Source: Aquimarina sp. U1-2 (lineage in GTDB: Bacteria > Bacteroidota > Bacteroidia > Flavobacteriales > Flavobacteriaceae). Taken from it: DNA of 64,000 nucleotides. The DNA is taken from NCBI RefSeq assembly GCF_017897595.1, contig NZ_JAGKIK010000013.1, positions 1 to 64,000 of the forward strand, read 5' to 3'. This document shows, one piece after another, positions 16,195 to 23,935 of the stretch. Made by a program: the position numbers and the translations under genes. The first letter of the stretch is position 1; each line of letters starts with the position of its first letter. The notes beneath the pieces are model-generated. The model did no database searches. It saw only the letters and a program-made list of their open reading frames with translations, and was not told the origin of the DNA.

Positions 16195-17850
16195 TTATCT
16201 ATTAGTTTTAGGAATAACAGCAATTTCAGTATCTCGTAAAGCGTCTAATAAAACTTTTTTGACGTGATCTTTTACTTCTGCCGATGATTCCCTCAAATTA
16301 TTTACGTTTATATTTAAATTTTCTACAAGAGATTGAACATTAATAGTTTTTCCTGACATTTTCATAGAACCTCCTGCACTATTGAACCCTGCTGGAACCT
16401 TTACAGGGGAACTTTCAATAATTGCAGACTTTTTCTCTTCCTTTTTCTTATTGGGGTTGAGACTTTCAGGAACCGAGAATCTAAAATTATTATCTACTCC
16501 TTCTTTATACCCTTTATTAAAATTAGTAACGGCATTTCTACCAGCATCGACAAATTCTTCCGCTGCCTTATTAGCACTTTCAACTCCAATTAATTCTGTA
16601 ACTGCTTGCTTTCCAACTTGCCATGCGCCTTCCCAATCTCCCTTAAAAAATTTAAGAATAGCTGCTCCAATTCCTGTTATTCCGGAGAGAAGTTCTTTAA
16701 ATCTATTGATTACATAATCTTTAATTACTGTGCCAAAAGATTTTAAAACTTCCCACATACCAATAATAGTACCTCTAAATCCTTCAAAATTATTCCAGGC
16801 ATACATTACGACTCCCACTAATGCAACAACACCTGCGATTATTAAACCTATCGGATTTGCATTCATTGCTACATTTAATGCCCATTGCGCTCCAGCTGCA
16901 AGCTGTTGTGCTGTAGACATAATTGTAATTACTGCAGTTAAACCAGTAACAGCTCCATTCAAGAATTTTGACTCAACTCCCGCATCTTTTAAAATTTTTG
17001 TTGTACTTGACAAACCATCCTTTAAACTAGTCAAGCCATTTTTTGCTTTTAATGCTCCTTCATTGATTATCTTAAAACCATTTTCTAAACTTTTACCTAT
17101 GGCCTTTGGGTTAATCTTTAAACTTTCAACAGTTTTCTTAAACTTTTTAATAATACTCAAAGCTCCATTTGTGACAGAGGTTACTCCACTTCTCCAAGCT
17201 TTCTTTATATTCGTCCAATTTATTTTGCTGAGCGCGTTCATTCCTCCTTCCAAAAAAGCCATCAGACCTTTATCCATCATATCAAAAGCAGTTCCAAAAG
17301 TATTTGTAAGCACAAAAGTTACTCCTTTAAATCCATTAACAAGTGTTCCTAAGGTTGGTCCATATCTTGAATAGTTAGCCATTATTTTAGAACCTATTTT
17401 ACTAGCGTGATTTCCGATATTTGTAAAAACTTTTACAATCGAGTTTGCTGCATTAGATACTCCCCCACTTATACTTTTCCATACATTTTTAAAAGTTATT
17501 TGGGTTTTAAATGCCAAAAAAAGTACTTCTATAATAGCGTCTTCCCATGCGTTTTTAAAAGTTTTTATTGGGTTTTTAATGGCTGTTGAAAACTTTAGTA
17601 CAGAATTTTCTAGCTTAGTTAGAGAAGATATTATAGAAGAAAAATCTATATTTCCAGCTATTTGTTTTTCTGAGTTAACAACCTCGCCACTAGCTCCATC
17701 TAGGACCGGTTTACCTACTACTTTTTCAATAGACTTAGAAATGTTAGTAGAAGTACCATTTAAAGAATCCAAGGATACTTTTATTGATTTTAAAGTAACA
17801 TTAAGTTTATCTATAGCCTGACTAACCTTATCATTTGAGCTATTGTTCAT
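16195..17850 (-). CDS. Tail tape measure protein
   Basis: 551 aa from the ATG at 17850, which overlaps the frameshifted chaperone frame by 11 bases; a TTG two codons upstream also opens the frame. It is helical and rich in Ala, Asn, Lys and Gly. A hydrophobic stretch at about residues 335-360 (Asn-Pro-Ile-Gly-Leu-Ile-Ile-Ala-Gly-Val-Val-Ala-Leu) is typical of the membrane-inserting part of tape measures. The C-terminus carries conserved-looking basic residues. At roughly 0.15 nm per residue (the value known for phages) this predicts a tail of about 80 nm. Short for a phage, normal for a tailocin. Confidence 0.8.
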   Translation of the reverse strand: MNNSSNDKVSQAIDKLNVTLKSIKVSLDSLNGTSTNISKSIEKVVGKPVLDGASGEVVNSEKQIAGNIDFSSIISSLTKLENSVLKFSTAIKNPIKTFKNAWEDAIIEVLFLAFKTQITFKNVWKSISGGVSNAANSIVKVFTNIGNHASKIGSKIMANYSRYGPTLGTLVNGFKGVTFVLTNTFGTAFDMMDKGLMAFLEGGMNALSKINWTNIKKAWRSGVTSVTNGALSIIKKFKKTVESLKINPKAIGKSLENGFKIINEGALKAKNGLTSLKDGLSSTTKILKDAGVESKFLNGAVTGLTAVITIMSTAQQLAAGAQWALNVAMNANPIGLIIAGVVALVGVVMYAWNNFEGFRGTIIGMWEVLKSFGTVIKDYVINRFKELLSGITGIGAAILKFFKGDWEGAWQVGKQAVTELIGVESANKAAEEFVDAGRNAVTNFNKGYKEGVDNNFRFSVPESLNPNKKKEEKKSAIIESSPVKVPAGFNSAGGSMKMSGKTINVQSLVENLNINVNNLRESSAEVKDHVKKVLLDALRDTEIAVIPKTNR

Positions 17851-18405
17851 CGCCAAACACTTTTGCTATGGCATTTGCCATATTATATTCTTGTTTTTTA
17901 TCTAAATACTCTTGTAACCACATCACTTCTCCCAGATGACGATAAAACTCTTCATCTGAAAGCTGATAGGGGTCTATCTTAAAGTAATAGCGTATAAGAG
18001 CTGCAGCTTTTAAAAGTTCGTCCTTTCCCTCTTCATCAGAAATAAGGAAAGGAGCTAAATCTTTTTTGCCTTAGCCTCTTTGGGTTGTGTCAAATCTGCG
18101 AAAGCGGTTATTACAGAAAGTTTTAAGTCATCATCTTGTACGATTTCTTCGTTACCTCCTAAATAACAATTCTTAAACAATACCTCAAGAGCTTTAAACT
18201 CATCGGTCTTTGATGTTTGCAATACCGCTGCTCTGGTAGACATAGTAGGTTTTCTGAAATATGCAAAACACATTTCTCCTTCATCGTTCTCGACTTCGAC
18301 CTTAATTAGCTTTCCATACTTATTTTTCCAGGTATGCAATTGTGATTCGGTAATATTACCGTCGATAACTTTAGCGGTATTATTTAATTCTATTGTAGGT
18401 TCCAT
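17840..18405 (-). CDS. Frameshifted long form of tail assembly chaperone
   Basis: The 116-aa frame (18055-18405) ends in TAG, but a -1 slip at 18061-18067 leads into an open extension of 73 codons that ends at 17840. The joined product is about 188 aa. The extension (from Asp-Leu-Ala-Pro-Phe-Leu-Ile to Phe-Gly-Asp-Glu-Gln) is predicted helical and has no start of its own at the junction. The lambda G/GT and P2 E/E+E' chaperones are made this way: the long form binds the tape measure, the short form coats the growing tube. Confidence 0.75.
18021..18067 (-). promoter_or_regulatory. Programmed -1 ribosomal frameshift signal
   Basis: The transcript reads A-AAA-AAG (18067-18061) in frame with the short chaperone, the most efficient heptamer known for -1 slippage in E. 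coli. A 7-base spacer (18060-18054) separates it from a 10-bp stem formed by 18053-18044 and 18030-18021, with one G-U pair and a 13-base loop. Heptamer, spacer length and stem fit the standard design. The stop codon of the zero frame lies inside the spacer. Confidence 0.85.
18055..18405 (-). CDS. Tail assembly chaperone, short form
   Basis: 116 aa, soluble, with no recognised domain by sequence alone. It is identified by position between the tube gene and tape measure gene and by the -1 frameshift signal at its end, both shared with lambda gpG and P2 gpE. The C-terminal Gln-Pro-Lys-Glu-Ala-Lys-Ala-Lys-Lys-Ile is where the slippery lysine codons lie. It would coat the tape measure while the tube polymerises and would not be part of the mature particle. 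Confidence 0.8.
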   Translation of the reverse strand: MEPTIELNNTAKVIDGNITESQLHTWKNKYGKLIKVEVENDEGEMCFAYFRKPTMSTRAAVLQTSKTDEFKALEVLFKNCYLGGNEEIVQDDDLKLSVITAFADLTQPKEAKAKKI

Positions 18406-18468
18406 AATTCTTAGTTTTTTAGAACATCAAGCTTCAATAAAAATTATTGAGACTTTAAAATCCTTGTA

Positions 18469-18894
18469 TTAATTCCATTCTATGTGAGATACGATGAGGT
18501 CTAATTGAACTTCAACTTTGGTATCTCCTTGTTTCATATCTCTCTTATTGGTTTTGAACTCGCAATTTCGAATGACGTGAGTAATTACATCGTCGGTTTC
18601 ATCTAGAAAGCTAACCTTTACATCAAAAATGGGTACGTCTTGTAGTCTTTTTCCTTTAGGTAATGCCTTTTGTATGGCTTCGACTTCGTAATTATATAAA
18701 GTTAGAGATGCTTTCGCTTCATATTTACCCCTTCCTCTAAAAACCGGCATATCGCCAGCCCCATAGTGGTTCTCTTTTACCTGAGCATCATCGTAACTAA
18801 TTGCAGTGATCCCTGTAACAATCCTATCTAATACATTTACCTCTATGGATGACCAACTGTGTCTTTGTCCGTTTATTAATGGTACTTGTGTCAT
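18469..18894 (-). CDS. Tail tube protein
   Basis: 141 aa, the expected size for a contractile tail tube subunit of the gpFII/Hcp-like fold. Predicted beta-rich with one helix near residues 70-85. Characteristic stretches are Gly-Gln-Arg-His-Ser-Trp-Ser-Ser-Ile near the start and Val-Gln-Leu-Asp-Leu-Ile-Val-Ser near the end. It lies 21 bases downstream of the sheath gene, the standard sheath-tube order. The identification rests on order, size and fold expectation. Confidence 0.75.
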   Translation of the reverse strand: MTQVPLINGQRHSWSSIEVNVLDRIVTGITAISYDDAQVKENHYGAGDMPVFRGRGKYEAKASLTLYNYEVEAIQKALPKGKRLQDVPIFDVKVSFLDETDDVITHVIRNCEFKTNKRDMKQGDTKVEVQLDLIVSHIEWN

Positions 18895-18915
18895 TTTAAC
18901 AAATTTTATTTTTAA

Positions 18916-20127
18916 TTACTCAGTTAATCCGAAAGGATTTTTGAATCCTAAGCTTACTTCAATCCTTCTGGCTGTTCCGGTTGGTACTACTTCTATTTGT
19001 ACCTTTAAAATAGAATCTGCAAGAATATTTTGTAGTGGATCTACAAATACATCAATTTCTGAAGCTTCACCATTGGCCACCATTCTTTCTAACGCAGATC
19101 TGCATAACGTTTCATACCCTTTAATTACAGAGGGTGGTAGTGTTCCAGATTCGGGATCAACTAACACTGGTGCATTTACTTTAGGTAATAATGCTGCTCT
19201 TGACAGTCTTGCAGCTTTATGAATGGTTCTATTCGATTCAATAAAGGTAAAATCTGAAGTGGGCTCGGTACAGGTATGGCTATCATTAAAATAAATTCCG
19301 CCAATTCCTATATGAGTTCTGGTGAAAATATACTTAGACTCGTCCAACGTTTTTTGTACTCCTTCAGAATTCAGTGTTTCACCACCTACAAAACCAACTG
19401 ATCTAAATCCGTCTCCTGTAAGGTTAAACCTCTCGATCCATGCTATATTTTCAGAAACTTTAGCTTTTGAAACCGCACCTAACAATACTCCTACCGCTGC
19501 AGTATTTTTATAGGTATCTTCTTTTGCTTTCTCGGTATCCATAGCTATTACAAGAGATACATTTTCAGCATTCAATTCTGATAAATCATCAAAACTGGTT
19601 GCTGATGCATTAAACCCCTTACCTTCTAAGAATAGTTCTACAGGTCTATGATTAGTAAAAGCTTCTGAAGCGACTACTTGCGCTTTGCCGATAGCTGTTT
19701 TTGTAGCATCAAAAGTTATTGTATTACTATGAATAACTGCTAATTGTCGTATTTGACCATCTGCCTTCAACAACATTGTTTCTGCTTCCTCTACTAAAGT
19801 TGCATACGTACTTTTGTCTGATTTCATAATAAAAAGATCACCCGACGGATTTAGCCTAAAAAATTGGGAGATTTGGTAATAGATTGATACTCCTGCTGTA
19901 TCATATGAAGATGTAATTCCGAGACCTTCAGCATCATCTACTGAAGCTAATCTATATAATTCATCATCTTCTAATAGTACCTCGGTTGTATCATCTCCAT
20001 CATCATCTTTTACAAAAGTGTCTGGACCGTCAAACAACAAGCCCGAAATCATGTCTTGGTCCGGAGTCCTTCTCCCCAGACCCCCTGATAATTTGGTAAT
20101 GACTACGTCATTGAATAAAACACCCAT
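18916..20127 (-). CDS. Contractile tail sheath protein (DUF2586-like)
   Basis: 403 aa. It reads like the DUF2586 branch of phage sheath proteins: an N-terminal domain with Gly-Leu-Leu-Phe-Asp-Gly, a central surface domain, and a C-terminal conserved region with Thr-His-Ile-Gly-Ile-Gly-Gly-Ile-Tyr-Phe-Asn-Asp-Ser-His-Thr, and Ile-His-Lys-Ala-Ala-Arg. The hexameric rings form the contractile tube. Length is at the short end (P2 gpFI 396, others 450-700), as in pyocin-type sheaths. A 15-bp motif lies 103-117 bases upstream, so this is likely the first gene of the major structural unit. Confidence 0.8.
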   Translation of the reverse strand: MGVLFNDVVITKLSGGLGRRTPDQDMISGLLFDGPDTFVKDDDGDDTTEVLLEDDELYRLASVDDAEGLGITSSYDTAGVSIYYQISQFFRLNPSGDLFIMKSDKSTYATLVEEAETMLLKADGQIRQLAVIHSNTITFDATKTAIGKAQVVASEAFTNHRPVELFLEGKGFNASATSFDDLSELNAENVSLVIAMDTEKAKEDTYKNTAAVGVLLGAVSKAKVSENIAWIERFNLTGDGFRSVGFVGGETLNSEGVQKTLDESKYIFTRTHIGIGGIYFNDSHTCTEPTSDFTFIESNRTIHKAARLSRAALLPKVNAPVLVDPESGTLPPSVIKGYETLCRSALERMVANGEASEIDVFVDPLQNILADSILKVQIEVVPTGTARRIEVSLGFKNPFGLTE

Positions 20128-20229
20128 ATTATAATTTTTTAGTTATATAAATTTTGACAAGCAAAACGCTATTATTGATGATAAAAATAATTTCGTCTAT
20201 CAAAAAAAACCAAAAAACAGCTGCTCAAA

Positions 20230-20244
20230 TACAGTAGTTTCAGT
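20230..20244 (-). promoter_or_regulatory. 15-bp motif upstream of sheath unit
   Basis: Identical to the motif at 13370-13384 upstream of the spike gene (minus strand ACTGAAACTACTGTA). Immediately downstream the minus strand reads TGTATTTG, one base from the Bacteroidota -7 consensus TAnnTTTG. It sits between the stop of the 59-aa HTH gene and the sheath start. Confidence 0.5.
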
Positions 20245-20247
20245 AAT

Positions 20248-20427
20248 TTATGCCACTTCACTTAAAATTGGATTCTGATTTAAGATATTGTATATGGTGC
20301 GTTCTGATAAAAATAAACGTTCAGAAAGTTCTGCAACGATCAACTTCATTTGCTTATGTTGGTTTTGTAAAACATAATTCTGGACAAATATTCTTCTTTT
20401 TTCGAGTAAGCTATTTTTTCTTTTCAT
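20248..20427 (-). CDS. 59-aa helix-turn-helix protein
   Basis: A short gene with an ATG at 20427. The product is highly basic at the start (Met-Lys-Arg-Lys-Asn) and then shows a helix-turn-helix pattern: Leu-Ile-Val-Ala-Glu-Leu-Ser-Glu-Arg-Leu-Phe-Leu-Ser-Glu-Arg-Thr-Ile-Tyr-Asn-Ile-Leu. Such tiny HTH proteins occur as phage late-gene regulators. It lies between the terminator-like gene and the sheath gene, directly before the 15-bp motif, and could act on that motif. It was found by reading the minus strand between annotated frames. Confidence 0.6.
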   Translation of the reverse strand: MKRKNSLLEKRRIFVQNYVLQNQHKQMKLIVAELSERLFLSERTIYNILNQNPILSEVA

Positions 20428-20457
20428 GATTGAATGAATTAGATTTTTGATTAACTA

Positions 20458-21168
20458 TTATTGATTATTTAATTGAATTTCTTTTATGTCATTAAAGGTT
20501 AGCTGTTCATTAATATCCTTATAAATCAGTAAATCTTTACCGTTATATTGCATTTGGTAGTAATCATCCAGATCATACCCTAATTTTTTTAAATCTTGCC
20601 TAAGCAAAGTTTCTTTTTCACCATTATCAATATCAGATGATTCGAAAAATGTATTGGTAATCATAGTGTATCTCTTCTTATACGCTTTTTCTATTAAGGT
20701 AGTATTATAATTAATCTCCCATATGTAGAAATTGCTTTTTTCCCAGTATTCGTTTTCGAGTGTGTATTGTCGCTCTCTTACTTTTAAAGAAGAATTAGTG
20801 ACTAATTCTGTATCGGTTACACCAGTCCTAAGATCTTCTTTATTTTTTTCAATTTCAGACCTGTTGGGATGTAGTAAAATGGCCTGGTCAACTTTGTAAG
20901 CTAGTTCAAAACTTTCGATATAATCATTTTCGAATGAAGGTTGCATCACTATAAAAATGCTAAAATCTACGTCGGCTTTATACTCTTTTTCTGAAGAGGT
21001 GCTCCATTCTACAGTATTGTATTTGAATAAAATAAGAGGAAATTCTAACGAATCATTTTTAAAAACCTCGTCATTGAATAAACGAACAGTAGTATTTATT
21101 TGACGATTAGGGTAAACCATCTCATGAATTTTCTGTTTTTTCTGTTCATAATAACGTTGAAGTATCAT
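20458..21168 (-). CDS. Tail terminator-like protein (first gene of cluster)
   Basis: 236 aa. The N-terminal 150 residues show the pattern of small tail-terminator/completion proteins: Phe-Pro-Leu-Ile-Leu-Phe-Lys-Tyr-Asn-Thr, then Tyr-Lys-Ala-Asp-Val-Asp-Phe-Ser-Ile-Phe-Ile-Val, and a final strand Tyr-Ile-Trp-Glu-Ile-Asn-Tyr-Asn-Thr-Thr. The last 85 residues are an acidic extension. In headless tails this protein caps the tube and sheath. Its position upstream of the sheath fits, but similarity is weak. It is divergent from the XRE gene at 21340. Confidence 0.5.
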   Translation of the reverse strand: MILQRYYEQKKQKIHEMVYPNRQINTTVRLFNDEVFKNDSLEFPLILFKYNTVEWSTSSEKEYKADVDFSIFIVMQPSFENDYIESFELAYKVDQAILLHPNRSEIEKNKEDLRTGVTDTELVTNSSLKVRERQYTLENEYWEKSNFYIWEINYNTTLIEKAYKKRYTMITNTFFESSDIDNGEKETLLRQDLKKLGYDLDDYYQMQYNGKDLLIYKDINEQLTFNDIKEIQLNNQ

Positions 21169-21279
21169 AAGCTATAATTTTTTCTTTCTTTTCAGTCTTT
21201 TAACTCAGAATAATTTTTAAGTTCATATATTTTAAATACTTTAGAAGAAAGATATTTACCCCATAAATATACCAACATA

Positions 21280-21338
21280 TTACGGAATTATAAAACATTT
21301 TACAGAATTTTAATGTAAGATTAGTATTACGTTAATAC
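21280..21338. promoter_or_regulatory. Candidate operators between XRE gene and tail cluster
   Basis: Two direct repeats TTACGGAATT (21280-21289) and TTACAGAATT (21300-21309) are exactly 20 bases apart, two turns of helix. A palindrome GTATTACGTTAATAC lies at 21324-21338, directly before the XRE start at 21340. The arrangement is what an autoregulated repressor would need between divergent genes. Confidence 0.45.
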
Positions 21339-21339
21339 C

Positions 21340-21702
21340 ATGGATATTCACGAAAGATTAAAGGAAATAATTGAGGAATTAAATTTATCGAACAATTCTT
21401 TTGCTGCTAAAATTGGAGTTACAAGTACTACTATTGATAGTATTACCAGTGGTAGGCTTCAATCTGACGGAAGTAGAAAAAGAACCAAGCCCGGTTATGA
21501 GGTTTTGAAAAGTATTGTTGAAATTTTTGATGTTAACCCTTATTATTTATTTTCTATGAGCCAACAAATGTTTAGAAACAAAGAATTGGAGAATATCGAC
21601 ATCTCTGCTTTATCTAATGATCTTGACCTAATTAAAAAGCGTTTAGAAAAACTAGAACTTGACTCTAACGCGCTAAAGGCATCCCCTAGATCTTCAAAAT
21701 AA
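21340..21702 (+). CDS. XRE-family (Cro/CI-type) transcriptional regulator
   Basis: 120 aa. The N-terminal 70 residues form an HTH_XRE domain (Ser-Asn-Asn-Ser-Phe-Ala-Ala-Lys-Ile-Gly-Val-Thr-Ser-Thr-Thr-Ile-Asp as helices 2 and 3). The C-terminal part (85-110) is a short coiled coil, probably for dimerisation. There is no LexA/CI-type autoproteolysis domain, so induction by RecA cleavage is not expected. It diverges from the tail cluster across 171 bases with candidate operators, so it is the likely controller of tail expression. Confidence 0.75.
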   Translation: MDIHERLKEIIEELNLSNNSFAAKIGVTSTTIDSITSGRLQSDGSRKRTKPGYEVLKSIVEIFDVNPYYLFSMSQQMFRNKELENIDISALSNDLDLIKKRLEKLELDSNALKASPRSSK

Positions 21703-21873
21703 ATTAATACATTTTTGTAATTAGGATCTATTTTGAAAATATCGCAATTAAATTATAGTAATTATCAATTTTAATCAGGTAAATGTATCGTGCCCGTTAA
21801 AGCCATGATTTAGCTTTTATGATTTTTTTATGTTGAAATGAACGAAGGGATAGACATTACTAAAATGATCTGC

Positions 21874-22524
21874 TTATTGTTCTTTTACAACAATAAGCGT
21901 AGCTTTTACACCAGTGGTAAGATTCCATTCATTATTTGCGAGAAGTACCCCCTGATCATCATAAAGATGAAACTCTGCGGTATTAGGCCCAGATTCTCCC
22001 TGATTAAGAGCTTGAATATCGATTTTATTAAATCCTTTAAGCAGATCAATTTTTAAACCTTGAAACGAAGCAGAAAGAAAGACTTTAGAAGCTATGACGT
22101 CGTCATTTACAAAAATTCTTACCAAGTCCCCATCAACAGACCCGTGGTCCCGATAAATCAATCTAACAAAACGTCCTCCACTTTTAAAATCTCCAAAATA
22201 TTGATCGCTTTTGTAAGCGTCTTTAATTTCCTTTTCTTTTTTAAACCATTTGGGGGTTCCTTCTACCTCAGGTTTATAAAATCCGTCATCACCGTTCATA
22301 CTAAAGGGTTGACGATTACGGCGCGAATACTCTTTAAGTTCTTTGGGAGCAGTATACAAAGTAAAATCTTTGTTCGATTTTGAGGTAGACACATCACCAG
22401 AAAGTGAAAATTTACTCATTTCTGGCGCTGACTCTCGATCTATACGAATAGAAGAAGTATTTTCGATCTGCGCTATCAAAAAGTTACTGGTTAAACCAAA
22501 AAGCAATATCCATATTTTTTTCAT
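21874..22524 (-). CDS. Secreted hypothetical protein
   Basis: 216 aa with a clear signal peptide (residues 1-18, cleavage near Leu-Ile-Ala-Gln). The mature protein is beta-rich: Phe-Val-Arg-Leu-Ile-Tyr-Arg-Asp-His-Gly-Ser-Val-Asp-Gly-Asp-Leu-Val-Arg and Leu-Asn-Gln-Gly-Glu-Ser-Gly-Pro-Asn-Thr-Ala-Glu-Phe-His suggest a jelly-roll or lectin-like fold. It has no LPxTG, lipobox or type IX sorting tail. The gene lies alone between the tail-cluster regulator and a histidine kinase on the opposite strand. No function is proposed; the pattern is common among flavobacterial secreted proteins. Confidence 0.6.
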   Translation of the reverse strand: MKKIWILLFGLTSNFLIAQIENTSSIRIDRESAPEMSKFSLSGDVSTSKSNKDFTLYTAPKELKEYSRRNRQPFSMNGDDGFYKPEVEGTPKWFKKEKEIKDAYKSDQYFGDFKSGGRFVRLIYRDHGSVDGDLVRIFVNDDVIASKVFLSASFQGLKIDLLKGFNKIDIQALNQGESGPNTAEFHLYDDQGVLLANNEWNLTTGVKATLIVVKEQ

Positions 22525-22679
22525 CCTTGTATATACATCATTTTATCATTTATAAAGATATAAATTCTATCATGTAAGGTTGTTAATTACCTGTAAAACT
22601 TTGGATTGTTTTAATTTTTGGATGGTTTGCACCTTACTTCTTGTACGATTAATCTTATATTTGTAACAAAAGGAGTCCT

Positions 22680-23927
22680 ATGATCGAATATATTATCGGA
22701 GGTATATTTGTGGCTATGTTTGTGTTTTTGTTGATACAATATAAGCGTGCAAAAAAAGAGGTTAAAAGTAAAGATGAAGAATTACTTTCTTTACAAAAGA
22801 AAACCGAAGAGCAACTGCTTTCACAACACGAATATATTTCGCAACTTAGTCACGAACTCAGAACTCCGCTGTACGGTATTATGGGGCTTACAAATTTAAT
22901 AGCTCAGGAATATCCAGAACTCGCAAGCGACAAAAAACTAAAATCGCTCAAATTTTCAGGAGATTATCTGTTAACCCTCATCAATACTGTATTACATGTA
23001 AACTATCTAGAAGCGAAGGATATTCAAATCAATAACAAATCATTTAACATAGAAGAACTTGCTCAAAATTTGGTAGATTCTTTTAGCTACGCTACAGAAA
23101 ATAGTGATAACACATTACATTTTGATTTTGATTCAGAAATTGATCAAAATGTTGTGGGGGAGCCTGCAATTCTTTGTCAAATATTAATGAATTTATTAAG
23201 TAACGCTTTACGTTTTACCCAAAACGGAAATGTATATTTTTCAGTTCATCTTATTAAAAACAAAAATGCTTCTAGTACCATTTCTTTTAAAGTTAATCAC
23301 GATGGGGCTCAGGTGACTAAAGAAGACGAAAAATCAATCTACCGGGAATTTATTGACATTGGCAATGCTAAAAAGTCTTACTTGGGTGTTGGAATTAATT
23401 CAAAAATTTTAAAAAGACTAGCCGATGCACTACAAGGTGAGGTAATCATACAAAATAGTCCGCATAACGGTTCTGAATATGCTTTTGTTGTAGATTTTGA
23501 AAGAATAAAAAAAATAGACAATACTACGACTTTTGAAAGCTCTTCTACCAGTACAAAACTAAAGGCATTAATTGTAGACGATAACAAATTAAATCTATTG
23601 GTAGCCGATAAAATGCTATCTAAAGAAAATTTTGAATGTACCACAATTGATAATGGTTTTGATGCGATTACTTTGGCAGAGAATAATCGTTATGATATTA
23701 TTCTTATGGATATTAATATGCCAAAACTAAATGGTATTGGTACTACAAAACGAATACGTAAATTTAATCTAAAAACGCCAATTATTGCGCTTACAGCGGT
23801 AGATGTTACTCAATTAAATAAGCAAATTATTCATGCCGGTTTAAACGATTATATTTTGAAGCCCTATTCAAAGAATCATCTTTTAGAGATTATAAATAGG
23901 TATTTGCCGGTTTCTACACTTTCATGA
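22680..23927 (+). CDS. Hybrid sensor histidine kinase with receiver domain
   Basis: 415 aa. One N-terminal membrane helix (residues 4-20) and a short coiled coil lead to the H-box at His58 (Ser-His-Glu-Leu-Arg-Thr-Pro). An HATPase region follows, with an N-box near 167 (Met-Asn-Leu-Leu-Ser-Asn-Ala), a weak G1 box and Gly-Val-Gly-Ile. A receiver domain is fused at the C-terminus with Asp344 as phosphoacceptor (Met-Asp-Ile-Asn-Met-Pro) and Lys394. It has no periplasmic sensor domain. No DNA-binding output is fused or adjacent, so phosphotransfer to a distant partner is expected. RBS AAAGGAG lies before the ATG. Confidence 0.9.
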   Translation: MIEYIIGGIFVAMFVFLLIQYKRAKKEVKSKDEELLSLQKKTEEQLLSQHEYISQLSHELRTPLYGIMGLTNLIAQEYPELASDKKLKSLKFSGDYLLTLINTVLHVNYLEAKDIQINNKSFNIEELAQNLVDSFSYATENSDNTLHFDFDSEIDQNVVGEPAILCQILMNLLSNALRFTQNGNVYFSVHLIKNKNASSTISFKVNHDGAQVTKEDEKSIYREFIDIGNAKKSYLGVGINSKILKRLADALQGEVIIQNSPHNGSEYAFVVDFERIKKIDNTTTFESSSTSTKLKALIVDDNKLNLLVADKMLSKENFECTTIDNGFDAITLAENNRYDIILMDINMPKLNGIGTTKRIRKFNLKTPIIALTAVDVTQLNKQIIHAGLNDYILKPYSKNHLLEIINRYLPVSTLS

Positions 23928-23935
23928 ATTTGGTA

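Noticed and set aside
16730..17374. 214-codon plus-strand frame opposite the tape measure gene
   Set aside because: It is an antisense shadow: low-complexity, Pro- and Phe-rich, with no start signal and no spacing to neighbours.
5304..21168. Complete prophage
   Set aside because: No capsid, portal, terminase, replication, integrase or lysis gene is found on either strand, and housekeeping genes flank the block.
5304..21168. Canonical extracellular contractile injection system (PVC/AFP type) or T6SS-iii
   Set aside because: The AAA+ ATPase and the doubled tube and sheath genes of eCIS, and the membrane complex of T6SS, are missing, while a tape measure with frameshifted chaperone points to a phage-tail ancestry.
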